From positions 1,178,001 through 1,242,000 of the forward strand of contig NZ_CP086727.1 of assembly GCF_020906275.1 (NCBI RefSeq): a DNA stretch of 64,000 nt, written 5' to 3'. The position numbers were made by a program, and so were the translations under genes. The DNA is from Parasphingorhabdus litoris DSM 22379. Its GTDB lineage: Bacteria; Pseudomonadota; Alphaproteobacteria; Sphingomonadales; Sphingomonadaceae. Of this stretch, positions 17,922 to 27,110 are shown in pieces. The notes beneath the pieces are model-generated. The model made no database searches. It had not been told where the DNA came from and was given only the letters and a program-made list of their open reading frames with translations. Positions within the stretch are counted from its first letter, which is position 1. The number at the start of each line of letters is the position of its first letter.

Positions 17922-18875
17922 TCAGTTTTCGCTGTTTGCGTCTCGTGATGCACGGACATGCTCGCGCCAGGCGATAAATAAGCCAGACCCGATGATAATC
18001 GGTGCGCCCAGCAGTATCGATAATCCTGGCCATTGGCCGAACACAACAACACCAATGATCGTGGCCCAGAGGAGCGCGCTATAGTCCATCGGCATGATCG
18101 TCGAAATTGGAGCAAAGCGCAGGGATTGGGTTATTGTGAGTTGCCCGATCGCTCCGAATATGCCGACGCCAAGTAAATAGCCCCATGTCGTCGCGTCATG
18201 CCCACCACCATAAATTGCCGCGCAAACCGCCAATGCCGGGAGGGTGTAGACTGAGAACCAGAATATTGTCACGATGCTGGTTTCGGTCCTCCCCAACATA
18301 CGGATGACGAGCGTCACGGATGCCGTTACCAAAGCTCCGACCAGCGCTACTGTCGCACCAAAGGCCGGGATCAGCGTTCCGCCCGGCTGGATCACAACAA
18401 GTACCCCAATAAAGCCGATCAGGATTGCGGACCAGCGCCGGATACCGACTTTTTCCCGAAGGATTAGCGCAGCAAATAAGGTCGCGAATATAGGGACGGT
18501 GAAGCTGATAGTCGTGGCGTCAGCCAGCGGCAATAACGTCATTGCCCAGAAATTAAGGCCCATGGCAAAGATACCAAGTGCAGAACGCAGGATATGCAGT
18601 CCGTGTTTGTTTGATTTTATCGCTGGCCAGCCCGCCTCGCTTTGCCAGATGAGGAAACAGATTAATGGCATGGCGGTTAGCTGACGATAAAATAAGCTTT
18701 CGGTAACATGGACCCCTTGCTGCCCGGCCAGTTTTACAAATGCGAACATGATCGCTAGCGACAGCATGGCCGCGAGCCGAGTAATTATGCCTGCCATTGG
18801 CCGATTTTGGCCTTCTGCAGGTGGTTGAACCGGTGTAGCTTCAACCGGCGCTTTATCTAAAACATCAGTTGTCAT
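17922..18875 (-). CDS. EamA/DMT family transporter
   Basis: A 317-residue inner-membrane protein with about ten hydrophobic helices in two EamA repeats (second repeat starts near GATVALVGALVTASVTLVI, about 175). Motifs include FWAMTLLPLADATTISFTVPIF (about 108-130) and PMDYSALLWATIIG near the C-terminus. Members export small metabolites such as amino acids or S-adenosylmethionine. The product resembles the second DMT gene at 28758-29744, also in the LPLADA(T/V) segment, so the two are distant paralogues. It is divergent from the aldehyde dehydrogenase across a 227-base gap. Confidence 0.87.
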   Translation of the reverse strand: MTTDVLDKAPVEATPVQPPAEGQNRPMAGIITRLAAMLSLAIMFAFVKLAGQQGVHVTESLFYRQLTAMPLICFLIWQSEAGWPAIKSNKHGLHILRSALGIFAMGLNFWAMTLLPLADATTISFTVPIFATLFAALILREKVGIRRWSAILIGFIGVLVVIQPGGTLIPAFGATVALVGALVTASVTLVIRMLGRTETSIVTIFWFSVYTLPALAVCAAIYGGGHDATTWGYLLGVGIFGAIGQLTITQSLRFAPISTIMPMDYSALLWATIIGVVVFGQWPGLSILLGAPIIIGSGLFIAWREHVRASRDANSEN

Positions 18876-19102
18876 ATCGCCGATTGAATGGTGGTGAGAC
18901 GGTTCATTTTGCTGACGATAGGCGCATTCGGATTGCTAATGCAATTGCGTATCGCAGCAGCGCTCTGTCGCTTTTGTAATTTAATTGCGCGTAGCGTTGC
19001 ATGCTTATCGGTGGTGAATTATATGTATCGGTAAAGAAAATGCCTTGTCGACGAGTCCTTTTCCGTTGATATTCGAGCACAAATTTATTTCAGGAGCTTA
19101 TC
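18876..19102. other. Divergent intergenic region with no gene
   Basis: 227 bases between the DMT exporter and the acylating aldehyde dehydrogenase. The right end has CAGGAG before the ATG at 19103. An AT-rich stretch lies near 18980-19090. I see no convincing operator, RNA gene or terminator. Confidence 0.5.
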
Positions 19103-20521
19103 ATGCTGGACACAACCACCAACCCGCAGGATCCGATTGCGGAAGAAGTCGCTGAACTGGTTGCGCGGTCACGTGCGGCACAACAGCAGATTGAAAACTA
19201 TACGCAGGAGCAAGTCGATGAACTTATCCGCGCTATGGTCTGGGCCGTTGCCGAGGAATCCGTTGCCGAAAAAATTGCACAGCATACGGTCGATGAGACG
19301 CAGCTCGGTAACTATGACGGCAAATATCTGAAAATTTTCCGCAAAACACGGGCAACTTTGTTTGACATTATCGACGACAAGTCCGTTGGTATTATCGAAG
19401 AAGATCACGAGCGTAACATTGTTAAAATCGCCAAGCCTGTTGGCGTAATCGGTGCTCTGTCGCCATCGACCAATCCCGAGGCCACCCCGGTAATCAAAGC
19501 GATATCGGCGGTTAAGGGGCGCAACTCGATCATCGTTGCTCCGCATCCCCGGGCAAAACTGACCAACAAGATGATTTGTGACCTGATGCGTGATGCCATT
19601 GTCAAAATGGGTGCGCCGGCAGATCTAGTGATCAGCATTGATGTGCCATCGGTTGAGAAAACAAATGAGCTGATGCGGCAATGTGACCGCGTACTGGCAA
19701 CCGGCGGCGGCGCTATGGTCACTGCAGCTTATTCCAGCGGTACGCCTGCTCTTGGTGTGGGTGTAGGTAACGCTGTTATCACAGTGGACGAAAGCGCTGA
19801 TCTAGAAGATGCAGCCGAGAAAATCCGGATTTCGAAAACCTTGGATCTGGCGGCTAGCTGTTCTTCGGACAATAGCGTGATCTTGGTCGATGCCATTTAT
19901 GATGAGATGGTCGAAAAACTGAAGCATCAGGGCGGTTATCTGGTCAACGAAGAAGAAAAGCAAAAGCTGCAGGATGCGCTCTGGCCTGATGGGAAATTCA
20001 ACACATCAATCGTTGCGCAACCAGCAGAGAAGATTGCCGGTATGGCCGGTTTCAACCTGCCAGAAGGACGGACATTCTTCATGGTGCCGGAAACCGGTTT
20101 TGGTCCGGACTTTCCGTTCTCTGGCGAAAAACTAACCGTCATTATGGCGTTATACCGGGCTGCCGATATCGAAGAAGCAATTGAGCTGACCAATAACATT
20201 CAAGCCTATCAGGGGCAGGGGCATAGCTGCGGACTCTATTCCCGTTCGGACGAGAATATTATGAAACTCGCCAATGCAACTCGTACATCCCGTGTGATGG
20301 TAAATCAGCCACAATCAGCCTCGAATAGCGGCAACCTATGGAACGGCATGCGTCAGACCTTCTCGCTCGGCTGCGGCAGCTGGGGCGGTAATGGCACCAA
20401 TAATAATATCACGTGGCGTGACCTGATCAATGAAACTTGGGTTTCCAAGCCATTGGCAGTGTCCAAGGAATTGCCGTCGGATGAGGATCTGTTCGGTGAC
20501 GTGATGCGGAAATTGGCGTAA
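19103..20521 (+). CDS. CoA-acylating aldehyde dehydrogenase, SauS-like
   Basis: A 472-residue NAD(P)-dependent dehydrogenase that should interconvert an aldehyde plus CoA with an acyl-CoA. Family features are GVIGALSPSTNPEATPV (about 115), ATGGGAMVTAAYSSGTPALGVGVGN in two blocks (about 200-224) and the catalytic cysteine C253 in LAASCSSDNSV. The C-terminal SLGCGSWGGNGTNNNITW motif (about 424-441) is like acylating acetaldehyde and sulfoacetaldehyde dehydrogenases (EutE/SauS/AdhE N-domain). SauS is the closest by memory, but no SauT ligase, sulfoacetate transporter or microcompartment gene is present, so substrate is unassigned. Confidence 0.85.
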   Translation: MLDTTTNPQDPIAEEVAELVARSRAAQQQIENYTQEQVDELIRAMVWAVAEESVAEKIAQHTVDETQLGNYDGKYLKIFRKTRATLFDIIDDKSVGIIEEDHERNIVKIAKPVGVIGALSPSTNPEATPVIKAISAVKGRNSIIVAPHPRAKLTNKMICDLMRDAIVKMGAPADLVISIDVPSVEKTNELMRQCDRVLATGGGAMVTAAYSSGTPALGVGVGNAVITVDESADLEDAAEKIRISKTLDLAASCSSDNSVILVDAIYDEMVEKLKHQGGYLVNEEEKQKLQDALWPDGKFNTSIVAQPAEKIAGMAGFNLPEGRTFFMVPETGFGPDFPFSGEKLTVIMALYRAADIEEAIELTNNIQAYQGQGHSCGLYSRSDENIMKLANATRTSRVMVNQPQSASNSGNLWNGMRQTFSLGCGSWGGNGTNNNITWRDLINETWVSKPLAVSKELPSDEDLFGDVMRKLA

Positions 20522-20587
20522 AGCTCACTTTGTCGATATTTCACAGGCACCAGCCTTTCTTAACTTAGAAGGGACAATGATCCTGCA

Positions 20588-21535
20588 ATGATACGCTTAT
20601 TATTGATCCTTACGGCAAGCTTTTGTTTTGCTTTGCAATCTGCAGGCGCCGAGAAGCGTATTGCAATTAGTTTTGATGATATTCCGCGCCACACGGGGGG
20701 CTTTTTCACGCCGGATGAACGGGCGATAAAACTGATTGCTGCACTGGCTGATGCGGGGGTTGAGCAGGCCGGTTTTTTTGTAACAACCGGCAATTTGGAC
20801 AAAGAAGCGGGCCAAGGCGGTGAAGACCGCATTCGCGCCTATGTTGCTGCAGGCCATGTCCTTGGCAATCACACCAAAACCCATCCCTGGCTATGGAAAA
20901 CGGCGGTTGAAGATTATGTCGCTGAGATAGATGAAGTCGAAAAATGGCTCAAAGGCCGACCAGGCTATCGCCCCTGGTTTCGCTTTCCCTATTTGGACGA
21001 AGGCCGCCGCGATCTCGATAAGCGTGATGCTGTGCGCAAGGCGCTTTCGGAACGTGGCCTTATCAATGCCTATATCACGATCGACAATTACGACTGGCAT
21101 ATAGACAGACTGGCATCACAGGCCGCCAAGCAGGGTAAGGTGATGGATATGGACGCGCTGCGCGATCTCTATGTCGAGACAATGATCGATACCTCCAATT
21201 TCTATGATGATATCGCGGTGCAAACGATCGGTCGCTCTCCGGCTCATGTTCTGCTGTTGCATGAGACGGATATTGCAGCGCTGTTTATTGATGATCTGGT
21301 GCGCGAGCTGATCGCGGATGGTTGGCAAATTATCACAATGGACGAAGCTTATAAGGATCCAATAGCACGAACAGAGCCGGATACATGGTTTCTTGGCAGC
21401 GGCCGGGTAGCTGCGTTGGCTCACATTAAAGGCTCCACGCCGCGGGAACTTGTGTATGAGCGAACCGACGAAGACGTTTTAAGCCGACTCTTTGCGGAGC
21501 GGGTTCTGAAAGAAAAATGGAACGACAAGAAATGA
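20588..21535 (+). CDS. Secreted polysaccharide deacetylase family protein
   Basis: A 315-residue NodB-type metal-dependent deacetylase with an N-terminal signal peptide (LLLILTASFCFALQSAGAE). The catalytic motifs are present: SFDD (about 27-30) with the metal aspartates, and HTKTHP (about 95-100) with the two zinc histidines. A C-terminal LLLHETD segment (about 222) provides the late motif. It probably removes acetyl groups from an envelope or extracellular glycan. Unusually its TGA overlaps the ATG of the acyl-CoA dehydrogenase by four bases, coupling an envelope enzyme to a valine catabolic operon. Confidence 0.9.
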   Translation: MIRLLLILTASFCFALQSAGAEKRIAISFDDIPRHTGGFFTPDERAIKLIAALADAGVEQAGFFVTTGNLDKEAGQGGEDRIRAYVAAGHVLGNHTKTHPWLWKTAVEDYVAEIDEVEKWLKGRPGYRPWFRFPYLDEGRRDLDKRDAVRKALSERGLINAYITIDNYDWHIDRLASQAAKQGKVMDMDALRDLYVETMIDTSNFYDDIAVQTIGRSPAHVLLLHETDIAALFIDDLVRELIADGWQIITMDEAYKDPIARTEPDTWFLGSGRVAALAHIKGSTPRELVYERTDEDVLSRLFAERVLKEKWNDKK

Positions 21536-22677
21536 TTGACCAATTTTCCCTGACCGAAGATCAACTGGCCATTCAGGATATGGCCCAGAAATTCACGGCA
21601 GATGCGATTACCCCACATGCTGGCAAATGGGACGAAGAACATATTTTTCCGCGCGATGTCATCAAGCAAAGCGCCGAACTGGGCTTTGGTGGCATCTACG
21701 TGTCGGAGGAGTCAGGCGGGATCGGACTTGGTCGGCTGGAAAGCGCGATAATCATGGAAGCGATGGCTTATGGCTGCCCATCCACCTCAGCCTTCATTTC
21801 CATCCACAATATGGCAGCGTGGATGATCGATACATTCGGGGCGCAGGCGGTAAAGGACAAGTTTCTACCAGACCTGATCAGCATGGAAAAAATATCCAGC
21901 TATTGTCTCACGGAACCCGGGGCCGGCTCTGATGCCGCATCATTGAAGACCAAAGCAGTGCTCGATGGAGACCATTATGTCGTCAGCGGATCGAAAGCTT
22001 TCATTTCTGGTGGCGGTCAAAATGAGGTCTATGTGACGATGACACGAACATCCGATGATGGTGCGAGTGGCGTGACCTGTCTGGTGATCGAAAAAGATAT
22101 GGAGGGCGTCAGCTTTGGTGCGAATGAGAAAAAACTCGGCTGGCACTCACAACCGACCGCGCAGGTGAATTTCGACAATGTCCGTGTGCCGGTCGAGAAC
22201 CGTGTCGGCGGCGAAGGCGAGGGTTTTCGCATTGCAATGGCAGGCCTTGATGGAGGTCGTTTGAACATCGGAGCCTGTTCGCTAGGCGGTGCGCAGCGCT
22301 GCCTTGATGAAGCGATTGCCTACACCAAAGAGCGTAAGCAATTTGGCAAAAGCATAAGCGATTTCCAGAACACCCAGTTCATGCTGGCCGATATGGCGAC
22401 CGATCTTGAGTCCGCACGCGCTCTTCTTTACATGGCTGCGGTGAAAGTAACGCAGGGTGCCCCTGACAAAACCAAATTTGCCGCTATGGCGAAGCGTTTG
22501 GCAACTGACAATGGCTCGAAAATCGTCAATGATGCGCTGCAGCTTTTTGGTGGCTATGGCTATTTACAGGATTATCCGATCGAACGCTTCTGGCGCGATT
22601 TGCGTGTTCACTCGATACTCGAAGGTACCAATCAGGTCATGCGCATGATTGTATCGCGTGAAATGCTTAGGCAATAA
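21532..22677 (+). CDS. Acyl-CoA dehydrogenase, probably isobutyryl-CoA dehydrogenase
   Basis: An FAD flavoenzyme of 381 residues that puts a double bond in a branched acyl-CoA. Motifs are YCLTEPGAGSDA (about 124-135), the C-terminal ALQLFGGYGYLQDYPIERFWRD in two parts (about 334) and the catalytic glutamate in ILEGTNQ (about 363). The ATG at 21532 on the ATGA overlap is preferred over 21517. Followed by a 3-hydroxyisobutyryl-CoA hydrolase, a crotonase and a 3-hydroxyisobutyrate dehydrogenase, it should take isobutyryl-CoA to methacrylyl-CoA in valine breakdown. Substrate is assigned by context. Confidence 0.9.
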   Translation: MIDQFSLTEDQLAIQDMAQKFTADAITPHAGKWDEEHIFPRDVIKQSAELGFGGIYVSEESGGIGLGRLESAIIMEAMAYGCPSTSAFISIHNMAAWMIDTFGAQAVKDKFLPDLISMEKISSYCLTEPGAGSDAASLKTKAVLDGDHYVVSGSKAFISGGGQNEVYVTMTRTSDDGASGVTCLVIEKDMEGVSFGANEKKLGWHSQPTAQVNFDNVRVPVENRVGGEGEGFRIAMAGLDGGRLNIGACSLGGAQRCLDEAIAYTKERKQFGKSISDFQNTQFMLADMATDLESARALLYMAAVKVTQGAPDKTKFAAMAKRLATDNGSKIVNDALQLFGGYGYLQDYPIERFWRDLRVHSILEGTNQVMRMIVSREMLRQ

Positions 22678-22703
22678 CTGCCGTTCAAGATTAGAAAGAT
22701 AAA

Positions 22704-23747
22704 ATGACAGAAGATCTCATCATCAGGAAAACCGGCCGGGTCGGGCATATCAGCCTGAACCGCCCTAAAGTCATCCACTCACTCAATCTCGCGATGTGCG
22801 AGGCAATGCGCGATACACTGATTGAATGGCGCGATGACGACAACGTCGAAGCTGTGTTAATCGATCACAGTGAAGGCCGCGGATTTTGTGCCGGCGGTGA
22901 CATTGCGATGTTGCAGGCATCCGGCAAAAAAGATGGTAAAGAAGGGCGTGAGTTTTTCTATAAGGAATATCAGCTCAACCATCTGTTGTTCGAATATCCA
23001 AAGCCGGTGGTGGCCTTCATGGATGGTATCACGATGGGCGGCGGTGTCGGGATTTCCCAGCCAGCCAAATATCGGGTAGCGACCGAAAATACCCGCTTTG
23101 CGATGCCGGAAACTGGTATCGGGCTATTCCCAGATGTTGGCGGCGGTTGGTTTTTGTCGCGGTTGGAGGGGCGTTTAGGCCAGTTTCTGGCGCTGACCGG
23201 CGCGCGTTTGGACGGGGCGGAATGCAAGGAGGTCGGACTGGCAACCCATTATGTGCCATCGGAAAATCTCGAGGAAGCAAAGGAGCGGATCAGCGAGAAT
23301 CCGGACCGTATTGATGGCATATTGGGCCAGTTGTCAGGCTCTGTGCCTGCAGCCCGGATCGCCGAAAATTTGGATAAGATAGATAAATTTTTCGCGTCCG
23401 ACATTTATGAAGATATTCTCGCTGCGCTGGACGCAGACGATAGCGATTGGGCGGCCAAAGAACGGGATACGCTGGGCACAAAAAGTCCGCAAACCTGCAA
23501 GGTTGCACTCCGCCAGCTGAAAGAGGGTACGGGTATGACAACATTTGCTGATGAAATGCGCAATGAGTATCGCATCGCATCGCGGGTTTTGGTCCGGCAT
23601 GACTTTATCGAGGGTGTTCGCGCCTTGATTGTCGACAAGGACAATGACCCCAAATGGAATCCAGCAACACCCGAGGAAACAACTGACGAACTGATCGACA
23701 GCATTTTTGCGCCCTTGCCGGTAGAAGAGGAATGGAAACCGCTATGA
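22704..23747 (+). CDS. 3-hydroxyisobutyryl-CoA hydrolase (crotonase family)
   Basis: Hydrolyses 3-hydroxyisobutyryl-CoA to free 3-hydroxyisobutyrate, the step unique to valine degradation. The 347-residue length, longer than simple crotonases, and the motifs [13 protein letters not shown] (about 57-69), [12 protein letters not shown] (about 107-118) and [21 protein letters not shown] in two parts (about 133-153) fit the HIBCH subfamily. It shares the ATGA overlap with the next gene. Neighbours on both sides are valine-pathway enzymes, supporting the call over plain enoyl-CoA hydratase. Confidence 0.91.
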   Translation: MTEDLIIRKTGRVGHISLNRPKVIHSLNLAMCEAMRDTLIEWRDDDNVEAVLIDHSEGRGFCAGGDIAMLQASGKKDGKEGREFFYKEYQLNHLLFEYPKPVVAFMDGITMGGGVGISQPAKYRVATENTRFAMPETGIGLFPDVGGGWFLSRLEGRLGQFLALTGARLDGAECKEVGLATHYVPSENLEEAKERISENPDRIDGILGQLSGSVPAARIAENLDKIDKFFASDIYEDILAALDADDSDWAAKERDTLGTKSPQTCKVALRQLKEGTGMTTFADEMRNEYRIASRVLVRHDFIEGVRALIVDKDNDPKWNPATPEETTDELIDSIFAPLPVEEEWKPL

Positions 23748-24526
23748 CCTATGAAACAATTCTGACCGAGAAAAACGGGCAAGTGACCCTGATTACGTTG
23801 AATCGGCCCAAGTCGCTCAACGCGCTGAACAGCGAGGTTCTGGACGAGTTGATCAGTGCCTTTGCAGCCTTTGAAGCGGACGAAACACAGCTTTGTGCGG
23901 TGCTCACCGGTTCGGGTGACAAGGCTTTTGCGGCGGGTGCAGATATCAAGGAAATGTATGAGAAAGCTGCGGCTGATTTCTATTTGGAGGATTTTTTCTC
24001 CAAATGGACCAGTCAGATTGTGAAGTCGACCCGCAAACCCTGGATTGCAGCGGTGAATGGCTTCGCATTGGGCGGGGGCTGTGAATTGGCGATGATGGCG
24101 GATTTCATCATTGCCAGTGAAAACGCTAAATTTGGTCAGCCGGAAATCAAACTGGGCGTTGCGCCGGGCATGGGCGGATCACAACGCCTGACCCGTGCGG
24201 TGGGCAAGTCCAAATCGATGGACATGTGCCTGACCGGCCGGATGATGGATGCCGAGGAAGCGGAACGGTCGGGACTGGTTGCTCGCGTCGTACCGCATGA
24301 CCAACTGCTCGACGAGGCTGTTAAAGCTGCTGGCACGATCGCCTCGATGCCGCCCATGGCGATTCAGGTGAACAAGGAAATGGTCAATGCCGCGTTTGAA
24401 ACGATGCTGGATCAAGGCCTGTTACACGAGCGTCGCCTGTTCCAGATTTTGACCGCTACCGAGGACAAGGCCGAAGGCATGGCCGCGTTTATTGAGAAGC
24501 GGGAAGGCAATTGGAAGGGGCGCTAA
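23744..24526 (+). CDS. Enoyl-CoA hydratase
   Basis: A 260-residue crotonase that adds water to an enoyl-CoA; here methacrylyl-CoA to 3-hydroxyisobutyryl-CoA is likely. Motifs are [10 protein letters not shown] (about 19-28), [12 protein letters not shown] (about 61-72), [16 protein letters not shown] (about 102-117) with its catalytic glutamate, and [15 protein letters not shown] (about 131-145). The ATG at 23744 overlaps the HIBCH stop; an ATG at 23732 would add four residues inside the previous gene. Length is standard. Confidence 0.93.
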   Translation: MTYETILTEKNGQVTLITLNRPKSLNALNSEVLDELISAFAAFEADETQLCAVLTGSGDKAFAAGADIKEMYEKAAADFYLEDFFSKWTSQIVKSTRKPWIAAVNGFALGGGCELAMMADFIIASENAKFGQPEIKLGVAPGMGGSQRLTRAVGKSKSMDMCLTGRMMDAEEAERSGLVARVVPHDQLLDEAVKAAGTIASMPPMAIQVNKEMVNAAFETMLDQGLLHERRLFQILTATEDKAEGMAAFIEKREGNWKGR

Positions 24527-24528
24527 AC

Positions 24529-25407
24529 ATGAAAATCGGATTTATCGGTCTCGGCAATATGGGCGGCGGCATGGCTGCCAATCTGGCGAAGGCGGGGCAT
24601 GAAGTGCATGCGTTCGACTTGTCTGGCGAAGCGCTCGCCAAGGCAGGGGAGGCGGGTTGTCATCCTGTCAGTGATGCCGCCGATGCTGTCCGCCACATGG
24701 AAGCTGTGGTGACGATGCTGCCAGCCGGGAAACATGTCCGATCCGTCTACGCCAATGATGTGATTATCAACGCTGGGCCCGGAACATTGGTGCTGGATTG
24801 CTCCACCATCGACGTCGATAGCGCGCGAGATGTTGCTGATATGGCTAAAGCCAAGAATATTGTTCCAGTCGATGCGCCGGTGTCAGGCGGTATCGCTGCG
24901 GCCAATGGCGGTACTCTGACCTTCATGGTTGGCGGCAGTGAAGAGGCGTTTAAACGGGCCGAACCCATTTTGTCAGATATGGGCAAGGCTGTGATACATG
25001 CCGGTGACAATGGAGCGGGGCAGGCGGCTAAGATCTGCAATAACATGCTTCTCGGTGCTTCCATGATTGCGACCTGCGAAACGTTCAAAATGGCGGAAAA
25101 GTTGGGTCTCGACCTTCAGAACTTTTACGATATTTCCTCGAAGGCATCGGGCCAGAACTGGTCGATGACAAGCTATTGCCCTGTGCCTGGTGTTGGCCCG
25201 CAAAGTCCGGCAGATAATGGCTATGAAGGCGGCTTCGCTGCAGCTTTGATGCTGAAAGATCTGCGTCTCGCGATGGAAGCAGCGGAAAGCGCGGGTGCGC
25301 AGGTTCCCATGGGCGAGAAGGCGCAGGCTCTCTATGAGCAATATGCCGAAGTAAACGGGCAGGGCGACATGGACTTTTCCGGCATTATCAAAATGTTGGA
25401 TGATTGA
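24529..25407 (+). CDS. mmsB: 3-hydroxyisobutyrate dehydrogenase
   Basis: Oxidises 3-hydroxyisobutyrate to methylmalonate semialdehyde with NAD. The 292-residue product has the dinucleotide-binding start IGFIGLGNMGGGMAANLAKAGH in two parts (about 3-23), VDAPVSGGIAAANGGTL (about 113-129) and the catalytic lysine in GAGQAAKICNNML (about 162-174). The ATG at 24529 has AAGGGG upstream and starts two bases after the preceding stop. It ends the visible valine operon; methylmalonate semialdehyde dehydrogenase (mmsA) is not in this window. Confidence 0.94.
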   Translation: MKIGFIGLGNMGGGMAANLAKAGHEVHAFDLSGEALAKAGEAGCHPVSDAADAVRHMEAVVTMLPAGKHVRSVYANDVIINAGPGTLVLDCSTIDVDSARDVADMAKAKNIVPVDAPVSGGIAAANGGTLTFMVGGSEEAFKRAEPILSDMGKAVIHAGDNGAGQAAKICNNMLLGASMIATCETFKMAEKLGLDLQNFYDISSKASGQNWSMTSYCPVPGVGPQSPADNGYEGGFAAALMLKDLRLAMEAAESAGAQVPMGEKAQALYEQYAEVNGQGDMDFSGIIKMLDD

Positions 25408-25413
25408 CCGACT

Positions 25414-25617
25414 TTGGATTGGTTATCGGACTTAAGTGGCTGGGCGATTGCAGGCGGCGTTGCGGTCGTGACCGCAGCCATTGCTGCGATTGCCGAACGG
25501 CGCCGCAATAATCGCAAGAATATCGAAAAAGTCGGCTTCATGCCTTGGCCGTTTGTGATGCTAATGTCTTTGCTTTTTGCAGCTATCAGCATCGGCCTGG
25601 CGTTTAAGGGTTATTGA
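25414..25617 (+). CDS. Small two-helix membrane protein
   Basis: A 67-residue protein starting at TTG 25414, six bases after mmsB. It has two hydrophobic segments (about 9-25, WAIAGGVAVVTAAIAAIA, and about 44-65, PWPFVMLMSLLFAAISIG) separated by a basic loop (ERRRNNRKNIEKVG). No family is recognised. It may be cotranscribed with the valine operon. The last seven bases overlap the end of the minus-strand gene at 25611-26135. A real gene is likely from the balanced membrane topology, but the TTG start is uncertain. Confidence 0.55.
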   Translation: MDWLSDLSGWAIAGGVAVVTAAIAAIAERRRNNRKNIEKVGFMPWPFVMLMSLLFAAISIGLAFKGY

Positions 25618-26135
25618 ACACGATCCTCTGCTGAGCTTTCGCAATCACTGGTTTTCTCGTAATTGGCTTGTGCAAATGGTTCAAAGCGGGCGCCGTCCCT
25701 GAGAACAAAGTCGGTCACCTTTAATTGGCCTGTAATGCCAAGTTCATAGCGTGTCTGACCGGTTTCGACCGTTTCATTGTGCCAGGTTGCGGTGAAAGTT
25801 TTGTCCGACACAAAAGCGGTCAGCTCATGATCTACTTCATTGCTACCAACCCAGCTACCGCGCCAGCGACCCTTTCCATCCGGAAAATAATCCGCGCGAC
25901 CCGTGAATCGGGTTTTTGTACCATCTTCACTTTCGGCCAGGACTTTATATTCCAGCTCTAGCCCGCTGTCATCGGACAATGGACAAACAGAAAGGATCAT
26001 TTTGGCTGGCTGTTTGAAAAGCGTACCTTGACCGATCCAATGGCCTACTAGCCAATGCGGAGTGTCTGTTTTGTCTTTAGGCGCTGGCGCTTCCATTGCC
26101 AGCATCACTGGCAGCCATAGCAACGCGGAAATCAT
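25611..26135 (-). CDS. Hypothetical secreted protein, beta-rich
   Basis: A 174-residue protein with a short N-terminal hydrophobic signal (ISALLWLPVMLAMEAPAPK), so probably exported. The rest is predicted beta-rich with GHWIGQGTLF (about 31-40), RADYFPDGKGRWRGSWVGS in the middle and paired cysteines only at the end. The shape resembles small lipocalin-like or heme-binding barrels (GHW...G at the start), but no family can be named. Its start overlaps the stop of the VOC gene, so both are likely one minus-strand unit. It converges with the small membrane protein gene. Confidence 0.65.
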   Translation of the reverse strand: MISALLWLPVMLAMEAPAPKDKTDTPHWLVGHWIGQGTLFKQPAKMILSVCPLSDDSGLELEYKVLAESEDGTKTRFTGRADYFPDGKGRWRGSWVGSNEVDHELTAFVSDKTFTATWHNETVETGQTRYELGITGQLKVTDFVLRDGARFEPFAQANYEKTSDCESSAEDRVQ

Positions 26136-26503
26136 TGATTGTCATTCTCGAATAACATCATCGCATTGTCATCGGGGTCATAGAAGGTCAGCAATTTCAC
26201 CAGACCGGGAATATGTTGGATTTCCCCATCCTGCTTTACCTCCGCCGCGTCCAGACTGGCTTTCGCTTCAACAATGTCCTTTACACCCCATACCGGAGTT
26301 GCGCCGCCGCCTTTTTCCACTGTCTCGACCTGACTAAGGCCCAGATTGACGTTCGCTAGTCCCGTAGACATTTCGCCCCAGGCAATTTCCTCGTTCTTGT
26401 AGAGAAGCTCAAAATTCAGGATATTCGCATACCATTCGATCGATGCGTCAATGTCGCTCACGCCCATGGAGACGGTCAGATCACCGTCATAGCTAATAGT
26501 CAT
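26132..26503 (-). CDS. VOC superfamily (glyoxalase-like) protein
   Basis: A 123-residue protein with the vicinal-oxygen-chelate fold: VSMGVSDIDASIEWYANILNFELLY in two parts (about 10-35), WGEMSTGLANVNLGL in the middle and LLTFYDPDDNAMMLFE near the C-terminus (about 104-119). The PDDN...E end is typical of glyoxalase/bleomycin-resistance/dioxygenase proteins. Substrate unknown. It is divergent from a winged-helix regulator across 67 bases, and regulator and VOC gene could form a regulatory pair. It overlaps the secreted protein gene downstream by four bases. Confidence 0.88.
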   Translation of the reverse strand: MTISYDGDLTVSMGVSDIDASIEWYANILNFELLYKNEEIAWGEMSTGLANVNLGLSQVETVEKGGGATPVWGVKDIVEAKASLDAAEVKQDGEIQHIPGLVKLLTFYDPDDNAMMLFENDNQ

Positions 26504-26570
26504 ATTGAATACTCCCGTTTTTCGAGTCGCGGTTGATTTATAGTCAGAAAAGTATAGTAGATTAAATATT

Positions 26571-27110
26571 ATGTCAATTTTGCCTCTATCGACGGTTCTT
26601 GCGCTCAGCCGCTATCGCTGGTCGATAGCGATACTGGCGACGCTTTCTGGCAAAGGCGCGCGTTTTGTGGAGATATTAAACCGTGTCGGCCTGTCGCGTG
26701 ACAGCCTGTCCCGGGCTTTGGAACAGCTGATTGAATCAGGCTGGGTGATCCGCAATCCGGGGCATGGTCATCCATTGCGTCCGGAATATCTGCTGACAGA
26801 AAGCGGTGAGGCGTTAGCGCGAGTGGCCAGTTCCATTATCACGACTCAGAACCGTCTGGAGATCCCGGTGCAAGACATGACCCGCTGGACCCTGCCGCTG
26901 GTTCATGTTCTCGCTGACGGACAGAACCGGTTCAGTGCGATAGAGCGGGCTTTGCCCGAAGCATCACCGCGCGCAGTTTCGCTCAGCTTGAAAGCCTCGA
27001 CAGCACAGCGACTTGTGCAAAGAAAGGTGCTCGACGGATTCCCGCCGACGACAGAATATCTTCTCGCGAAAAACGGTAAATATTTCGCCGAAGCTTTGGA
27101 GATATCTTAG
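26571..27110 (+). CDS. Tandem winged-helix (HxlR-like) transcriptional regulator
   Basis: A 179-residue protein made of two similar winged-helix halves. Half one has RYRWSIAILATLSGKGARFVEIL (about 15-37), SRDSLSRALEQLIESGWVIRNP (about 42-63) and a wing HPLRPEYLLTESGEAL. Half two repeats the pattern with WTLPLVHVLADGQNRFSAIERAL (about 103-125), VSLSLKASTAQRLVQRKVLDG and PPTTEYLLAKNGKYFAEAL. Single HxlR domains are common; a fused pair would act like one HxlR dimer. It diverges from the VOC gene, and the last four bases overlap the end of cpaF. Target genes are unknown. Confidence 0.82.
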   Translation: MSILPLSTVLALSRYRWSIAILATLSGKGARFVEILNRVGLSRDSLSRALEQLIESGWVIRNPGHGHPLRPEYLLTESGEALARVASSIITTQNRLEIPVQDMTRWTLPLVHVLADGQNRFSAIERALPEASPRAVSLSLKASTAQRLVQRKVLDGFPPTTEYLLAKNGKYFAEALEIS

